This document shows positions 1 through 9,195 of a stretch of 64,000 nucleotides of DNA, in pieces. Source of the DNA: Oleispira sp963851095. Lineage in GTDB: Bacteria > Pseudomonadota > Gammaproteobacteria > Pseudomonadales > Oceanobacteraceae. The notes below the pieces were generated by a model. It worked only from the letters and a program-made list of their open reading frames with translations, did not search any database and had not been told where the DNA came from. Location of the stretch: contig CAWKOX010000007.1 in NCBI GenBank assembly GCA_963851095.1, forward strand, positions 372,001-436,000, given 5' to 3'. Positions within the stretch are counted from its first letter, which is position 1; each line of letters starts with the position of its first letter. The position numbers were made by a program, and so were the translations under genes.

Positions 1-470
1 TTAAACTGCCTAGGGTCGCTTCAAATATATCAAAAAATGATAACAACGTTAAAGATCAAATAAATATACGGCCTGAAAGTAAAACTGATAACGATTCATT
101 ATTGTCTGTGCAGGGGATGCATCTATTAGTCGCAGAGGATAATGAAATAAATCAACTCGTCATCGGGGCTATTTTAACCAATTTAGGTATAACCGTTGAT
201 ATTGTTGTTAATGGTGAAGAGGCGATCGAAAAGGTACAGCAGAACAGTTACGATGCTATTTTAATGGATTGCCAAATGCCAGTAATGGATGGCTACACTG
301 CAACAACAGCGATCAGAAAGCTGGCGGGTTTTGAGCATATTCCAATCTTTGCACTGACGGCGGATGCAACAAAAGAAAGTAAAGTCAGAGCGCAAGAGGT
401 TGGCTTTTCAGACCATTTGTCTAAACCTATTCGGGTTGAAAATTTGGTGAGCGCTTTAAATAAAATTTAA
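1..470 (+). CDS. Hybrid histidine kinase, C-terminal part with receiver domain (5' end outside window)
   Basis: The reading frame is open from the first base, so this is the end of a longer protein. The first visible residues (KLP) match the usual end of a histidine-kinase ATPase domain; a polar, Asn/Asp-rich linker of about 35 residues follows, then a complete receiver (REC) domain. REC signatures seen: acidic pocket in LLVAEDNEIN, phospho-acceptor Asp in AILMDCQMPVMDGY, conserved Thr/Ala in FALTADA, and Lys in LSKPI. A kinase with a fused receiver works in a phosphorelay, normally at the inner membrane. The sensor part is not visible, so the signal is unknown. An ATG-like start inside the frame (TTG at 102) would give a stand-alone receiver, but the open upstream frame makes this unlikely. 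Confidence 0.85.
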   Translation, partial: KLPRVASNISKNDNNVKDQINIRPESKTDNDSLLSVQGMHLLVAEDNEINQLVIGAILTNLGITVDIVVNGEEAIEKVQQNSYDAILMDCQMPVMDGYTATTAIRKLAGFEHIPIFALTADATKESKVRAQEVGFSDHLSKPIRVENLVSALNKI

Positions 471-490
471 CGATTTAAAGCGCTTTATGT
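451..490 (+). terminator. Hairpin terminator of the histidine kinase gene
   Basis: A perfect 11-bp inverted repeat (GCGCTTTAAAT at 451-461 and ATTTAAAGCGC at 473-483) overlaps the stop codon at 468-470 and is followed by TTTATGTAT. It lies between two convergent genes. The stem is AT-rich and the T-run short, so efficiency is uncertain. Confidence 0.45.
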
Positions 491-527
491 ATCCCTAGTA
501 TGATTGGCCTTTTAACAGACATTATTC

Positions 528-2273
528 CTAAGCAGGCATTTTAGCATCAACATAGCTATTGATGGCCGCTAAAACACTGTTAATCGTTGCGGTCATAATA
601 TCTTGATGTTGACTAACCCCTACGTATTTTCGGTTATTAATTTTAACTTGAACAAAAGCCATCGCGACCGCATTGGTGCCTTTACTCAACGCAATTTGGT
701 CAAAATGTTGAACTTGAAAATCAATTCCCAATGTTTTGTGTAAACCATCGCTCAATGCAGAAATAACGCCTTTTCCTTGTCCATGAATGGTTTCCGTTTC
801 CCCATGGACACTGCCATCACAAATGCTGGCTTGAATCGATTCTTGTTCTCCTTGCTTATGCACCTCGTAGCCTAAGACCTGATATTGCTGCTGGTAATGG
901 TGGCCAACATGAATAAAGTGCTGCTGAAAAATAGTATAAATAGTTTTATTATCCACTTCGCAGCTGTGTTTCACGCTGTATTCTTGCACTGCTCGGCTTA
1001 ATTCTATTTGCATCCAACGTGGCAAGCTAATACCGAACTCAGATTCCATAATGTAAGCAACACCACCTTTACCCGACTGGCTATTGACGCGGATAACGGA
1101 CTGGTAGTCGCGCCCTAAATCTCTTGGGTCGATCGGCAAATAAGCAACATCCCATTGGCTTTGTTTATTTTGAGCGGCCGCTTCAGTATCGTTGACTTCT
1201 TGAATGGATAAGCACTTTTTAATAGCATCTTGATGGCTGCCAGAAAACGCGGTGTAGACCAATTCACCAAACCACGGATGGCGAGGGTGCGTTTTAATTT
1301 GGGTGCATTCTTCAACTGTAGCAACGACTTCATCAGCAATGGACAAATCTATTTCAGGATCAATCCCTTGGCTGTATAAGTTCATCGCCATAGTGACTAA
1401 ATCCATGTTACCCGTGCGTTCGCCGTTCCCCATTAAGGTGCCTTCAATACGATCAGCACCGGCTAAAATAGCCATTTCAGCAGCGGCGACGGCGCAACCT
1501 CGATCATTGTGTGTATGAATGGAAATAATAATGTTCTCACGCTGCTTCACACCGTTGCAGAACGTTTCAACCTGATCAGCAAAGACATTAGGGCCTGCGC
1601 ATTCTACGGTGGCAGGTAAGTTTATAATGGCTTTATTATCGGCGGTTGGCTGCCACACATCGATTACGGCATTGCATACGTTGATAGCAAAATCGGTTTC
1701 TGTGCTAGAGAAGCTTTCTGGGGAGTATTCAAATGTCCAATGCGTCATTGGAAACTTCTTGGCTTCACTCTTTACTTTTTTAGCGCCTTTAATCGCAATA
1801 TCAATAATACCCTGCTTATCCAAAGCAAATACTTTCTCACGTTGCACAGGAGACGTTGAGTTATAAACATGAACAATGGCTCGTGAAGCCCCCACCAAGG
1901 ATTGATAAGTACGTTCAATTAATTCATCACGCGCTTGAGTCAATACTTGAATCGTAACGTCGTCAGGAATTTGGTTTTCTTCGATTAACCAGCGCACAAA
2001 ATCAAAATCAGGCTGGGACGCAGACGGAAATCCGACCTCAATGTGCTTAAAGCCCATTTTTACCATTAAGTGCCACATCTTTTGCTTCTGCACTACTGAC
2101 ATTGGTTCAATCAATGCTTGGTTTCCATCACGAAGATCAACTGCACACCATTGCGGCGCTTGAACAATGTGATTGCTCGGCCATTGGCGATTTTCCATAT
2201 TCAATGCAGGCATGCTTTGTTGGAAAGATTGATATTTTTTATGATCGAAACGACGTGTCTGAACCTGGCTCAT
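528..2273 (-). CDS. leuA: 2-isopropylmalate synthase
   Basis: Catalyses the first committed step of leucine synthesis, condensing acetyl-CoA with 2-oxoisovalerate in the cytoplasm. At 581 residues it matches the long LeuA class common in Pseudomonas-like bacteria. The HMG-lyase-like TIM barrel shows CAVDLRDGNQAL near residue 45, the metal site in IHTHNDRGCA, and GNGERTGN; the C-terminal third is the leucine-binding regulatory domain. The ATG at 2273 is preceded by AGGTG at suitable spacing. No leader peptide rich in Leu codons is seen in the 196 bases upstream, so classical attenuation is not evident. It appears monocistronic, since a hairpin separates it from the upstream GMC gene. Confidence 0.96.
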   Translation of the reverse strand: MSQVQTRRFDHKKYQSFQQSMPALNMENRQWPSNHIVQAPQWCAVDLRDGNQALIEPMSVVQKQKMWHLMVKMGFKHIEVGFPSASQPDFDFVRWLIEENQIPDDVTIQVLTQARDELIERTYQSLVGASRAIVHVYNSTSPVQREKVFALDKQGIIDIAIKGAKKVKSEAKKFPMTHWTFEYSPESFSSTETDFAINVCNAVIDVWQPTADNKAIINLPATVECAGPNVFADQVETFCNGVKQRENIIISIHTHNDRGCAVAAAEMAILAGADRIEGTLMGNGERTGNMDLVTMAMNLYSQGIDPEIDLSIADEVVATVEECTQIKTHPRHPWFGELVYTAFSGSHQDAIKKCLSIQEVNDTEAAAQNKQSQWDVAYLPIDPRDLGRDYQSVIRVNSQSGKGGVAYIMESEFGISLPRWMQIELSRAVQEYSVKHSCEVDNKTIYTIFQQHFIHVGHHYQQQYQVLGYEVHKQGEQESIQASICDGSVHGETETIHGQGKGVISALSDGLHKTLGIDFQVQHFDQIALSKGTNAVAMAFVQVKINNRKYVGVSQHQDIMTATINSVLAAINSYVDAKMPA

Positions 2274-2430
2274 TGGGGCACCTAAAATATATAAAAAGAG
2301 TGATCTAATTGATGTATTAACTATAAGTGCAAAGCAGGGGAGAAAGATGGCAAATTGATATGTGTTTTTTATTTTTTAAGCAATTAAAGTGCAGGATTAT
2401 TCATATTTTAAGGTTTATGTTGCCGGTAAG

Positions 2431-2460
2431 TATTTAAAGGCACCCAAAGGTGCCTAAAAA
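2431..2460 (-). terminator. Terminator after the GMC oxidoreductase gene
   Basis: Perfect 7-bp stem AGGCACC (2438-2444) / GGTGCCT (2449-2455) with a 4-base loop, flanked by A/T tracts on both sides. It starts about 15 bases past the stop codon at 2470 and is followed on the minus strand by TTTAAATACTT. Confidence 0.65.
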
Positions 2461-2469
2461 TGCAGGAAG

Positions 2470-4083
2470 CTAGCAATGATCGGCTAAAATCATATCAGCC
2501 GCTTTGGCGGCGATCATGATGGTCGGAGCGTTCGTATTACCACCCACAAGTGTCGGCATAATAGACGCGTCGACCACTCGTAATGACCTTATGCCATGTA
2601 CCTGAAGACGGTTATTAACGACGGCTTCGCTATCATTACCCATTTTACAGGTGCCAACAGGGTGATAAACGTGATTGGCTTTGTTTTTAACAAATTCTTC
2701 GATTTCTTTATCCGTTGGGTGCTTTTGTTTAGGAAAAATAGGTGCCCCGCGGCCATCATCAAAAGCAGGTTGAGCAAAGATGTTTAAGTTAATTTTTACC
2801 GCTTCGACCATCGCCGCTAAATCATCAGGGTGGCTTAGCATATTCAGTTCAATTTTAGGGTCGCTACGAAAGTCGTTATTAAACAGGCTGACTGTACCGC
2901 GGCTTTTAGGACGTAATAAGCAGTTATGCAAAGAGTAGCCATAGGTCAGCAGCGTCGATTTTTTGCGTCCATGATCTTCCATGACCAAAGGAATAAACTG
3001 CAATTGCATGTCAGGGTCTTTGAACTCAGGTTTTGATTTGATAAATCCGCCTGTTTCTACAATTGAAGTGGTAAGGAAACCTTTTCGCTGGCTGATATAA
3101 AGCCAAATATCTCTTAATATTTTTAATATGCCAATGGGGCGTAAAGCGACTGTATTTGTTTTGGTGCTTTTATTAGCAGTGATAATGTCGATGTGCTCTT
3201 GTAGGTTTTTGCCAACTCCCGGAAGGTTCTTTACAACGGAAATTCCCTGTTGTTTGAGCTCATTTTCAGGGCCAATGCCCGATAGCATCAGTAATTGAGG
3301 GGAGCAGAATGCCCCCGCCGATAAGATGACTTCTTTACTTGCTTCTAGGGTATGTCGTTGATCATCCTTTTGATACTCAACCCCGATTGCTACGTCATTC
3401 TCGGTTAAAACCTTTGCAACTCGCGCTTCGGTAATAATCGTTAAGTTTTGGCGCTGTGATATTGGGTGTAAAAATGCACGGGCTGCACTGCAGCGTTCCC
3501 CATTAATTTGGGTAACTTGGTAATAGCCAACCCCTTCTTGCTGAGCACCATTAAAGTCGCTGTTATTGGTATAGCCTGCTTGGTTGCACGCTTCTAATAA
3601 GGTCTTGCCAAGAGGGTGATTTGAGCGTCCTTCAGCAACATTAAGTTCGCCTTCGTTGCCATGATATTCTGAAGCGCCGCGTTCTTGATGTTGTGTCGAT
3701 TTAAAATAAGAAAGGATATCTTTATAGCTCCAGCCTTCATTGCCTAGGCTCGCCCAGTGATCGTAATCGCTGGGCGTTCCTCGGGTATAAAGCATGGCAT
3801 TAACAGAGCTGCTGCCCCCCAGAACTTTGCCGCGAGGGCAATAAATGACGCGATTATTTTGGCTAGGTTCTGGCTGTGAGTTAAACATCCAATTGTATTT
3901 TTTACTGTCCATCAGGCCAACAACACCAAAAGGCATTGAGATCAGGGGAGTCTGATCACTAGGACCAGTCTCTAGTAGACAAACGCGGTTGGCAGAATCG
4001 GCAGATAGTCGGTTGGCGAGTACACAGCCAGCTGATCCGCCGCCAATAATGATGTAATCGAATGCAGTGTTCGGTGTCGACAT
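2470..4083 (-). CDS. GMC-family FAD-dependent alcohol/choline dehydrogenase
   Basis: An FAD enzyme that oxidises an alcohol to an aldehyde. Seen: N-terminal ADP-binding IIIGGGSAGCVLANRL, GMC signature 1 in GKVLGGSSSVNAMLY, signature 2 in GAFCSPQLLMLSGIGP, the catalytic His in HVYHPVGTCKMG, and a C-terminal VGGNTNAPTIMIAAK. At 537 residues it fits both choline dehydrogenase (BetA) and the alkanol dehydrogenase AlkJ. No betB, betI or betT gene is nearby, and a fatty acid desaturase lies just upstream, so an AlkJ-like role on medium- or long-chain alcohols is the better guess; this is inference. AlkJ-type enzymes pass electrons to the membrane quinone pool. The gene stands alone, with 117 bases separating it from the desaturase gene. 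Confidence 0.88.
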   Translation of the reverse strand: MSTPNTAFDYIIIGGGSAGCVLANRLSADSANRVCLLETGPSDQTPLISMPFGVVGLMDSKKYNWMFNSQPEPSQNNRVIYCPRGKVLGGSSSVNAMLYTRGTPSDYDHWASLGNEGWSYKDILSYFKSTQHQERGASEYHGNEGELNVAEGRSNHPLGKTLLEACNQAGYTNNSDFNGAQQEGVGYYQVTQINGERCSAARAFLHPISQRQNLTIITEARVAKVLTENDVAIGVEYQKDDQRHTLEASKEVILSAGAFCSPQLLMLSGIGPENELKQQGISVVKNLPGVGKNLQEHIDIITANKSTKTNTVALRPIGILKILRDIWLYISQRKGFLTTSIVETGGFIKSKPEFKDPDMQLQFIPLVMEDHGRKKSTLLTYGYSLHNCLLRPKSRGTVSLFNNDFRSDPKIELNMLSHPDDLAAMVEAVKINLNIFAQPAFDDGRGAPIFPKQKHPTDKEIEEFVKNKANHVYHPVGTCKMGNDSEAVVNNRLQVHGIRSLRVVDASIMPTLVGGNTNAPTIMIAAKAADMILADHC

Positions 4084-4200
4084 GAACAGAACTCACTTTA
4101 TAATTATTTTAACTCGCGTCAGTGTAAACAATTAACAAAATAAAAACTGCCCTATTTAGGACGAAAAAATGTCCTTTTCGGCCTTATAAATAGGTGGTCG

Positions 4201-5328
4201 TTATGCCTGTGCTGGAGCTTCGCGCTGAGCTTCATAACTGGCTTTGTATTGCTCAATGCTGATGATTTTACTGGTATGGTTATCCCATAGAATGAACTTG
4301 AAAGCATGAGGGATTTCGCTGAGTTTAATGCGTTTTACGCTATCAAATAGGTGCTGATACTGATTATGGCACTTAACTAGGTTGTAGTTAGGGATTCGAG
4401 CAGAAAGGTGATGAATATGATGATAAGCAATATCGGCAGTGAACCAATTTAAAAACTTAGGCAGCTGTAAAAAGCTGGTGCCGTCTAATGTTGCCGTGAA
4501 ATAGTCCCAGTTGCCCGTGCTGGCTGCATAAGACTCTTCAAAGTTGTGTTGAACGGTAAATAAAACGATGCCAATGGCGCCTGCTAAAGAAAGCGCGACG
4601 ATGTAGATACTAAAAAATTCAATCACACCAAAGTAGCTAGCCGCTAATACCCAGCCCGTTAACAGCACTAGATTATTGCCTGCCATGTGACGATACTCTT
4701 GCCAAGTATTCCAATAATTGGTTGAAAATTCAGCAGAGATTTCGCGGGCGGGCTTAGAGAAATTGCTGATTTTTTGTTTGATGAAAAAAACTGCGAACTG
4801 AACACTGCCCTTCATCCAAGTAAATCTTGGGTTGAAGATAAAGTATAAAAATCCGGCCATGGGGGCGAGTCTCAATTTACGCTGATTAACATAAGACTGT
4901 TTTTTCTTTTTGGACAGCTTAGCGTATTGGTCAACTGATAATACTGCGAGCGGGCCACGATATTTCTCCCAGTTTCCGTTGGTCGAGTGGTGATAGTCGT
5001 GATGCTTCGACCAGACATATTGTGGAACCCCACAAAGTACACCAAAAATAAAACCGGCAATTTTGTTTTCACGAGGATTAACATATAAGCAGTTATGCCC
5101 GCAGTCATGCAGCATGACAAAGACACGAATAATGAATAGTGTTAGGAGTAAAGTAATACCTGCCGCAAGCCAATATGAATGCTTTAGGCTTTCAATGGCT
5201 AAATAAAACAAGACAAAGTAAGGCACGATCGTCGTGAGGGTTTGGATAAAAGCCTTGGTATTACTTCGGATGGCATAATCAGCAATTAAGGCATTCTTTT
5301 GCTTTTTAAGGGTCGCGGTTGCGTTCAT
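4201..5328 (-). CDS. Membrane fatty acid desaturase
   Basis: Integral-membrane di-iron desaturase of 375 residues that introduces a double bond into acyl lipids. All three histidine boxes are present: HDCGH at residues 74-78, HHDYHH at 109-114 and HHIHH at 303-307. Hydrophobic segments lie around residues 33-70, 90-103, 160-170 and 220-260, as in the family. The regiospecificity (delta-9, delta-12 or omega-6) cannot be read from sequence. Neighbours are the GMC oxidoreductase downstream and a globin-lipoprotein operon upstream, both separated by more than 100 bases, so this is probably its own transcript. Desaturases of this type help marine bacteria adjust membrane fluidity in the cold. Confidence 0.9.
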   Translation of the reverse strand: MNATATLKKQKNALIADYAIRSNTKAFIQTLTTIVPYFVLFYLAIESLKHSYWLAAGITLLLTLFIIRVFVMLHDCGHNCLYVNPRENKIAGFIFGVLCGVPQYVWSKHHDYHHSTNGNWEKYRGPLAVLSVDQYAKLSKKKKQSYVNQRKLRLAPMAGFLYFIFNPRFTWMKGSVQFAVFFIKQKISNFSKPAREISAEFSTNYWNTWQEYRHMAGNNLVLLTGWVLAASYFGVIEFFSIYIVALSLAGAIGIVLFTVQHNFEESYAASTGNWDYFTATLDGTSFLQLPKFLNWFTADIAYHHIHHLSARIPNYNLVKCHNQYQHLFDSVKRIKLSEIPHAFKFILWDNHTSKIISIEQYKASYEAQREAPAQA

Positions 5329-5532
5329 TCTTTTATTATTCTCTAGCGCTAATTGGACTTTTGTCCCTAATTTTGAATAAGTATGACAGTAATAAGGACT
5401 TGAGAAAAATATAATTTGTAACCGCCAAGGATTAATGGGGCTAATTACTAATCAATAACAGCTATATAGACGTTAAGTGCTATAGGACCCCACGTATTGT
5501 TGGTTGGTAATCACTTATTAGGTTAAAAAATT

Positions 5533-5973
5533 TTATAGATGAATAATATCGGCTCTTGAAGGCGCGAGTGTTTTGAGGATTCGATTTTGATTTTGAAAGC
5601 TAACCCCAGAATCCTCCATGGCACTTATTAATAACTCGACAACGCGATTAAAGTCCTTTTCATTGATGTTCATACCGGTATGAATATCAATCATTGAGTC
5701 ACCTTTGTATTCACACGGCCCACCAATGCTGTGGCATAAGTGAGTGATAAAGCCCTTTCTAAAGTGTGAAACACTCGATTTGGCAAAATAGGGTAGGATA
5801 TCTTTATCGCTCGGAATTTTTTTAATAAAGACATCGACTATTGTTTCAAGCCCTTTTTGGCCACCAATGCTTTCGTATAGACCGTGTTCTTTGGTCGATG
5901 ATAGCGAGGCACAACCAATCAGTGACTGCATTATTAGGACGCTTAGGATGCTCTTCAAATAATTAAACTTCAT
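5533..5973 (-). CDS. Lipoprotein group I truncated haemoglobin
   Basis: The 146-residue form starts at an ATG whose first base overlaps the TAA of the upstream gene (TAATG at 5975-5971), suggesting translational coupling; an upstream in-frame start at 6003 is less likely. The N-terminus is a lipoprotein signal ending in LIGC with Ala at +2, which points to outer-membrane anchoring. The rest is a 2-on-2 globin: LYESIGGQKGL, then GGPCEYKGDSM and the proximal His in IDIHTGM. The B10 position is Ile where many truncated globins have Tyr, and two Cys (HLC and GPC) could form a periplasmic disulfide. Last gene of a four-gene operon with DUF3034, GGDEF/EAL and cupredoxin genes. Haem binding is expected; the ligand (O2, NO) is unknown. 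Confidence 0.82.
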   Translation of the reverse strand: MKFNYLKSILSVLIMQSLIGCASLSSTKEHGLYESIGGQKGLETIVDVFIKKIPSDKDILPYFAKSSVSHFRKGFITHLCHSIGGPCEYKGDSMIDIHTGMNINEKDFNRVVELLISAMEDSGVSFQNQNRILKTLAPSRADIIHL

Positions 5974-6860
5974 TACAGGGCCCCAGAAATAGAGAAATAC
6001 CATCCCGTTTGATTAGGAACTGCGGCAATAGCGCCTAAATCTAGATAAGCTAATGTCAGGTTGAGATGCTTGTTTGGAAACCAGGCGATGAAAATATCTC
6101 GCCAATCATCTTCTTTTAACCTTAGATTATCTGGCTTTTGTCGATATTCCATACCGATTGCCAAATGCTTATTCAACAGTATGGCCACCGAGGCTTCGGT
6201 ATTGATGGATGATTCGTTATGCTCACCACCAAAACCGAGCAATCCAAGTTCATTGGCTTTTGTATAGCGTGCCGTGATGTTCCATAAAACGTTATAGCCA
6301 GATAACAGCCCTAGATGTAATTTACTCGCCGCCAAATAAACATCAACACCGGTATCAGAACGAGATCCTAATGACTCAGCAACGTCGGGCGTTAATAATG
6401 ACTTATGCTGCCCACCGACTGATAACTGAGGCAGCTTACCATAGATTACATCTCCGTATAGCCGCAATTTAAGGCCCACTATTTGTTGAGATAGTGTGAG
6501 CGATAGGGGGTCAACATTAAAGGTTTGCTTGGCGAAGGATAGCTCTAAACGATTGTATAAGTTCACCTGACCACCACAGCTATTAAGCTGGAAGTCTCTA
6601 AGGTTGGTCTGGCTACAGAAGGCTGCTCCTGCTATTTCATCTTCAGTTGCATAACCGGCTAGTTGTGCCCATGGAACAAGGCCACCGCCTGCAGAACCTT
6701 CTATTTGAGAGACACCAGGAGTGGCTAATAGCTTGCCGTTAGCTAAGCATAGGATTGGGAATATTAAGAATAGGGACTTAATTAGCGGCTTGATTAGGCG
6801 GTTAATTAAAACGTTCATTAAATAGCTAATTAGGTTGTTCATCACTTTGATACCACTCAA
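5973..6860 (-). CDS. DUF3034-family outer-membrane protein
   Basis: Recognised by its N-terminal mature motif (GVSQIEGSAGGGLVPWAQLA) followed by a Cys-containing segment and alternating beta-strands, as in DUF3034 proteins thought to form an outer-membrane barrel. Three starts are possible: 6860, 6842 and 6818. The last gives the most ordinary signal peptide (MNVLINRLIKPLIKSLF...) and removes the overlap with the preceding stop at 6826; none has a strong Shine-Dalgarno. The gene sits between the GGDEF/EAL gene and the globin lipoprotein gene and overlaps the latter by one base. The family has no established function; conserved linkage suggests the proteins act together. Confidence 0.75.
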   Translation of the reverse strand: MSGIKVMNNLISYLMNVLINRLIKPLIKSLFLIFPILCLANGKLLATPGVSQIEGSAGGGLVPWAQLAGYATEDEIAGAAFCSQTNLRDFQLNSCGGQVNLYNRLELSFAKQTFNVDPLSLTLSQQIVGLKLRLYGDVIYGKLPQLSVGGQHKSLLTPDVAESLGSRSDTGVDVYLAASKLHLGLLSGYNVLWNITARYTKANELGLLGFGGEHNESSINTEASVAILLNKHLAIGMEYRQKPDNLRLKEDDWRDIFIAWFPNKHLNLTLAYLDLGAIAAVPNQTGWYFSISGAL

Positions 6861-9195
6861 TGATTTTTTCGGCCCCTAAAGGTCTTGATAAATAGTAGCC
6901 TTGAATATAATCACACTCGAATTGACGTAATAGTTCGAGACTCGCTTTATTTTCTACCCCTTCTGCGACGACCCTCAAACCAAGTTTATGCCCAAGTGAG
7001 ATCGTTGATAAAACAATGTCTTGGTCTTCTTGGCATTGATCTAAGGTTAAGATAAACGTTTTATCTATCTTCAGTTCATCTACCGGTAGGTTCTTGAGCT
7101 TAGCAAGAGAGGATTGGCCAATGCCGTAGTCATCGACGGATACTTCGAAGCCGAGGGTTTTTAAATGCTTTAATCGCTCTGCCACTAAATTTTCATTATC
7201 AGCTAAGTCTCGTTCAGTTAACTCGAGAGTAATTTGATTCGGTTCAACATTATGTTTTTTTAACGACATGAGTAAATAGTCAGTAAAGTCTTCATGTTGA
7301 ATATCTTGGGCCGATAAATTAATCGATACCTTAAAGTGATAGCCCAGTTTATTCCATGTATCGATTTGCTGAATGACATTTAAAATAACCCAGCGGGTTA
7401 GTGTGATAATTAAACCAGCTTGTTCTGCTAACCCAACGAATACTTCAGGGTTAACAAATTCATTTTTCTTATTGATCCATCGAATTAACGCCTCAAACTT
7501 ATCAACCTTGCCTGTTTTTAAATTCAGCTTTGGTTGGTAATTCATGAATAATGGGCTGTTAGTATTATCGAGAGCAGCTCTTAACTCTTCAATTAAATGT
7601 AGCTTGCTGAGATACGCCTCATCATCCCCCTTTTGATAATATTTGAGTTTAAGTTGATCTTGGCGAGCTGATAATGCGGCCATAGAGGATCGTCTAACAA
7701 GTTTTTCTGCATCCGTACCATGATCCATAGAGTTTGCGATGCCATAATAAAGGCACACACTCATTTTAATGCCTTCTACGCAAAAGGGTTGCTCTAGACA
7801 TGTTCTAAGGCCATCAAAAACACTATTAATGGACTGGGTATTCTGGACAAGTAAACATACTAAAAATTCGTCTGCATTTATACGTGCCGCAATACCTAAA
7901 GATGAAGATGAGGTATCGATTGCTTGTGGACCTTTTTTATCTAAATAATTTACGATTCGATTAGCTGTTTCTTTTAAAATAGCATCGGAATTACTAATGC
8001 CTATGGTATCGTTTAACGTTTTGAAACCTTTAATATTAACGGTTATTAGTGCTAGGTTAATATTGTCATGGATAATGTTTTGTATTTCATTTAATACTTT
8101 ATATCGGTTATATAAGCCGGTAAGTAAATCTCGTTCGGCTTGATAAATTATTTCTACTTCTCTTTGCTCGATCTCAGACCCCATCAGAACAAACCCTTGA
8201 TACAACTCAGTAAATTCTACCGGTAAATGATTGTTAAGAGCAGGAACCTCTAAATTTCCACGACCAATGTTCTGGGTTATTTTCATTAGAAGTTTTAGGG
8301 GTTTTGATAAGCGTCTGGCCAAAATTCGAGACAGTGTTATGGCGATAATTATGACGATAAAAGCAATCATCAATATATAGAGTATTAGTTGATTAAAATC
8401 ATTTTGAATCTGAATTAAAGAGACCGATAAAGTGGCCTGGACATCATTAGACTTTCCAAAAGGTATGATCCTATGAAAGTATTCAGATCGTGTTAACAGC
8501 AGGCTAGGGTGTTTTTGAATGGTTCCGGAAATTATTTCCTGCTGTATTTTTGTATCATCAAGACTTGATTTAACAATGCTAGTGTTCTGTTGTTTACCAT
8601 CTAATGTAACGGTCTGTATTAGACTCACATCAAGTGATAATAAATCTTTAAACTGTAATAGTGAGTTACGATCAAACTCAAATCCAATCACTGTGTAGGC
8701 AATTATTCTCGGCGCTTTAACCGGTACAATGATGATCTGAAAAACCTTCGCATCGATACTTAATATTTGAGCATGAACATCCCTAAAAGGGATTCGGCCA
8801 ATATTTTTTTCGATGGTATCAATGGTGAATGAGTGTTGAGAATTGCCGGTTAGTAACCTTCCTTCTAAATCTAGCAATAACATTAAGTCGGCATTAATCC
8901 GCTTACCATGATTGATCAGTACGCTTTTAATTGTGTCTTTATCTTTACTGGCAACAGCCTGCTTGAAACCGAAGTCTGCCGTTAAAACACTGGCGGTGGT
9001 GATGAGCACTTGCTCTTGCAGGCTGAGGGATTGGTTTAAAACATTATGCGCTACATATAACTTCTCTTCGATTTTCTCCTCTGCATAATCCGCAAAGCGA
9101 ACCCAGTTACTAACGGTTAAAAATATTACAGTAAGTAAAATTAATCCCGTCGAGAGCCAGGTTATTTGTGCTTTGAAGCTAAAATTAGTATTCAT
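6826..9195 (-). CDS. Membrane-bound c-di-GMP phosphodiesterase, degenerate GGDEF plus EAL
   Basis: 789 residues. Order: TM helix (about 12-30), periplasmic CACHE-like sensor (about 35-265), second TM (about 270-290), HAMP (about 290-345), GGDEF (about 355-515), EAL (about 530-780). The GGDEF signature is replaced by NADEF, so cyclase activity is unlikely. The EAL domain keeps the usual catalytic set: EALIRW, INLSAQD, LELTERD, VDDYGIGQSSLA, ELKIDKTF, VAEGVE and IQGYYLSRPL. It should therefore degrade c-di-GMP in response to a periplasmic cue. The gene overlaps the upstream cupredoxin gene by 11 bases and runs into the DUF3034 gene, so all are probably one transcript. Confidence 0.92.
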   Translation of the reverse strand: MNTNFSFKAQITWLSTGLILLTVIFLTVSNWVRFADYAEEKIEEKLYVAHNVLNQSLSLQEQVLITTASVLTADFGFKQAVASKDKDTIKSVLINHGKRINADLMLLLDLEGRLLTGNSQHSFTIDTIEKNIGRIPFRDVHAQILSIDAKVFQIIIVPVKAPRIIAYTVIGFEFDRNSLLQFKDLLSLDVSLIQTVTLDGKQQNTSIVKSSLDDTKIQQEIISGTIQKHPSLLLTRSEYFHRIIPFGKSNDVQATLSVSLIQIQNDFNQLILYILMIAFIVIIIAITLSRILARRLSKPLKLLMKITQNIGRGNLEVPALNNHLPVEFTELYQGFVLMGSEIEQREVEIIYQAERDLLTGLYNRYKVLNEIQNIIHDNINLALITVNIKGFKTLNDTIGISNSDAILKETANRIVNYLDKKGPQAIDTSSSSLGIAARINADEFLVCLLVQNTQSINSVFDGLRTCLEQPFCVEGIKMSVCLYYGIANSMDHGTDAEKLVRRSSMAALSARQDQLKLKYYQKGDDEAYLSKLHLIEELRAALDNTNSPLFMNYQPKLNLKTGKVDKFEALIRWINKKNEFVNPEVFVGLAEQAGLIITLTRWVILNVIQQIDTWNKLGYHFKVSINLSAQDIQHEDFTDYLLMSLKKHNVEPNQITLELTERDLADNENLVAERLKHLKTLGFEVSVDDYGIGQSSLAKLKNLPVDELKIDKTFILTLDQCQEDQDIVLSTISLGHKLGLRVVAEGVENKASLELLRQFECDYIQGYYLSRPLGAEKIIEWYQSDEQPN

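Noticed and set aside
2274..2469. Leucine attenuator leader before leuA
   Set aside because: The only short frame (MNNPAL) has a single Leu codon, and no terminator/antiterminator pair was found.
6826..9195. Dual diguanylate cyclase/phosphodiesterase
   Set aside because: GGDEF is replaced by NADEF, so only the EAL activity is supported.
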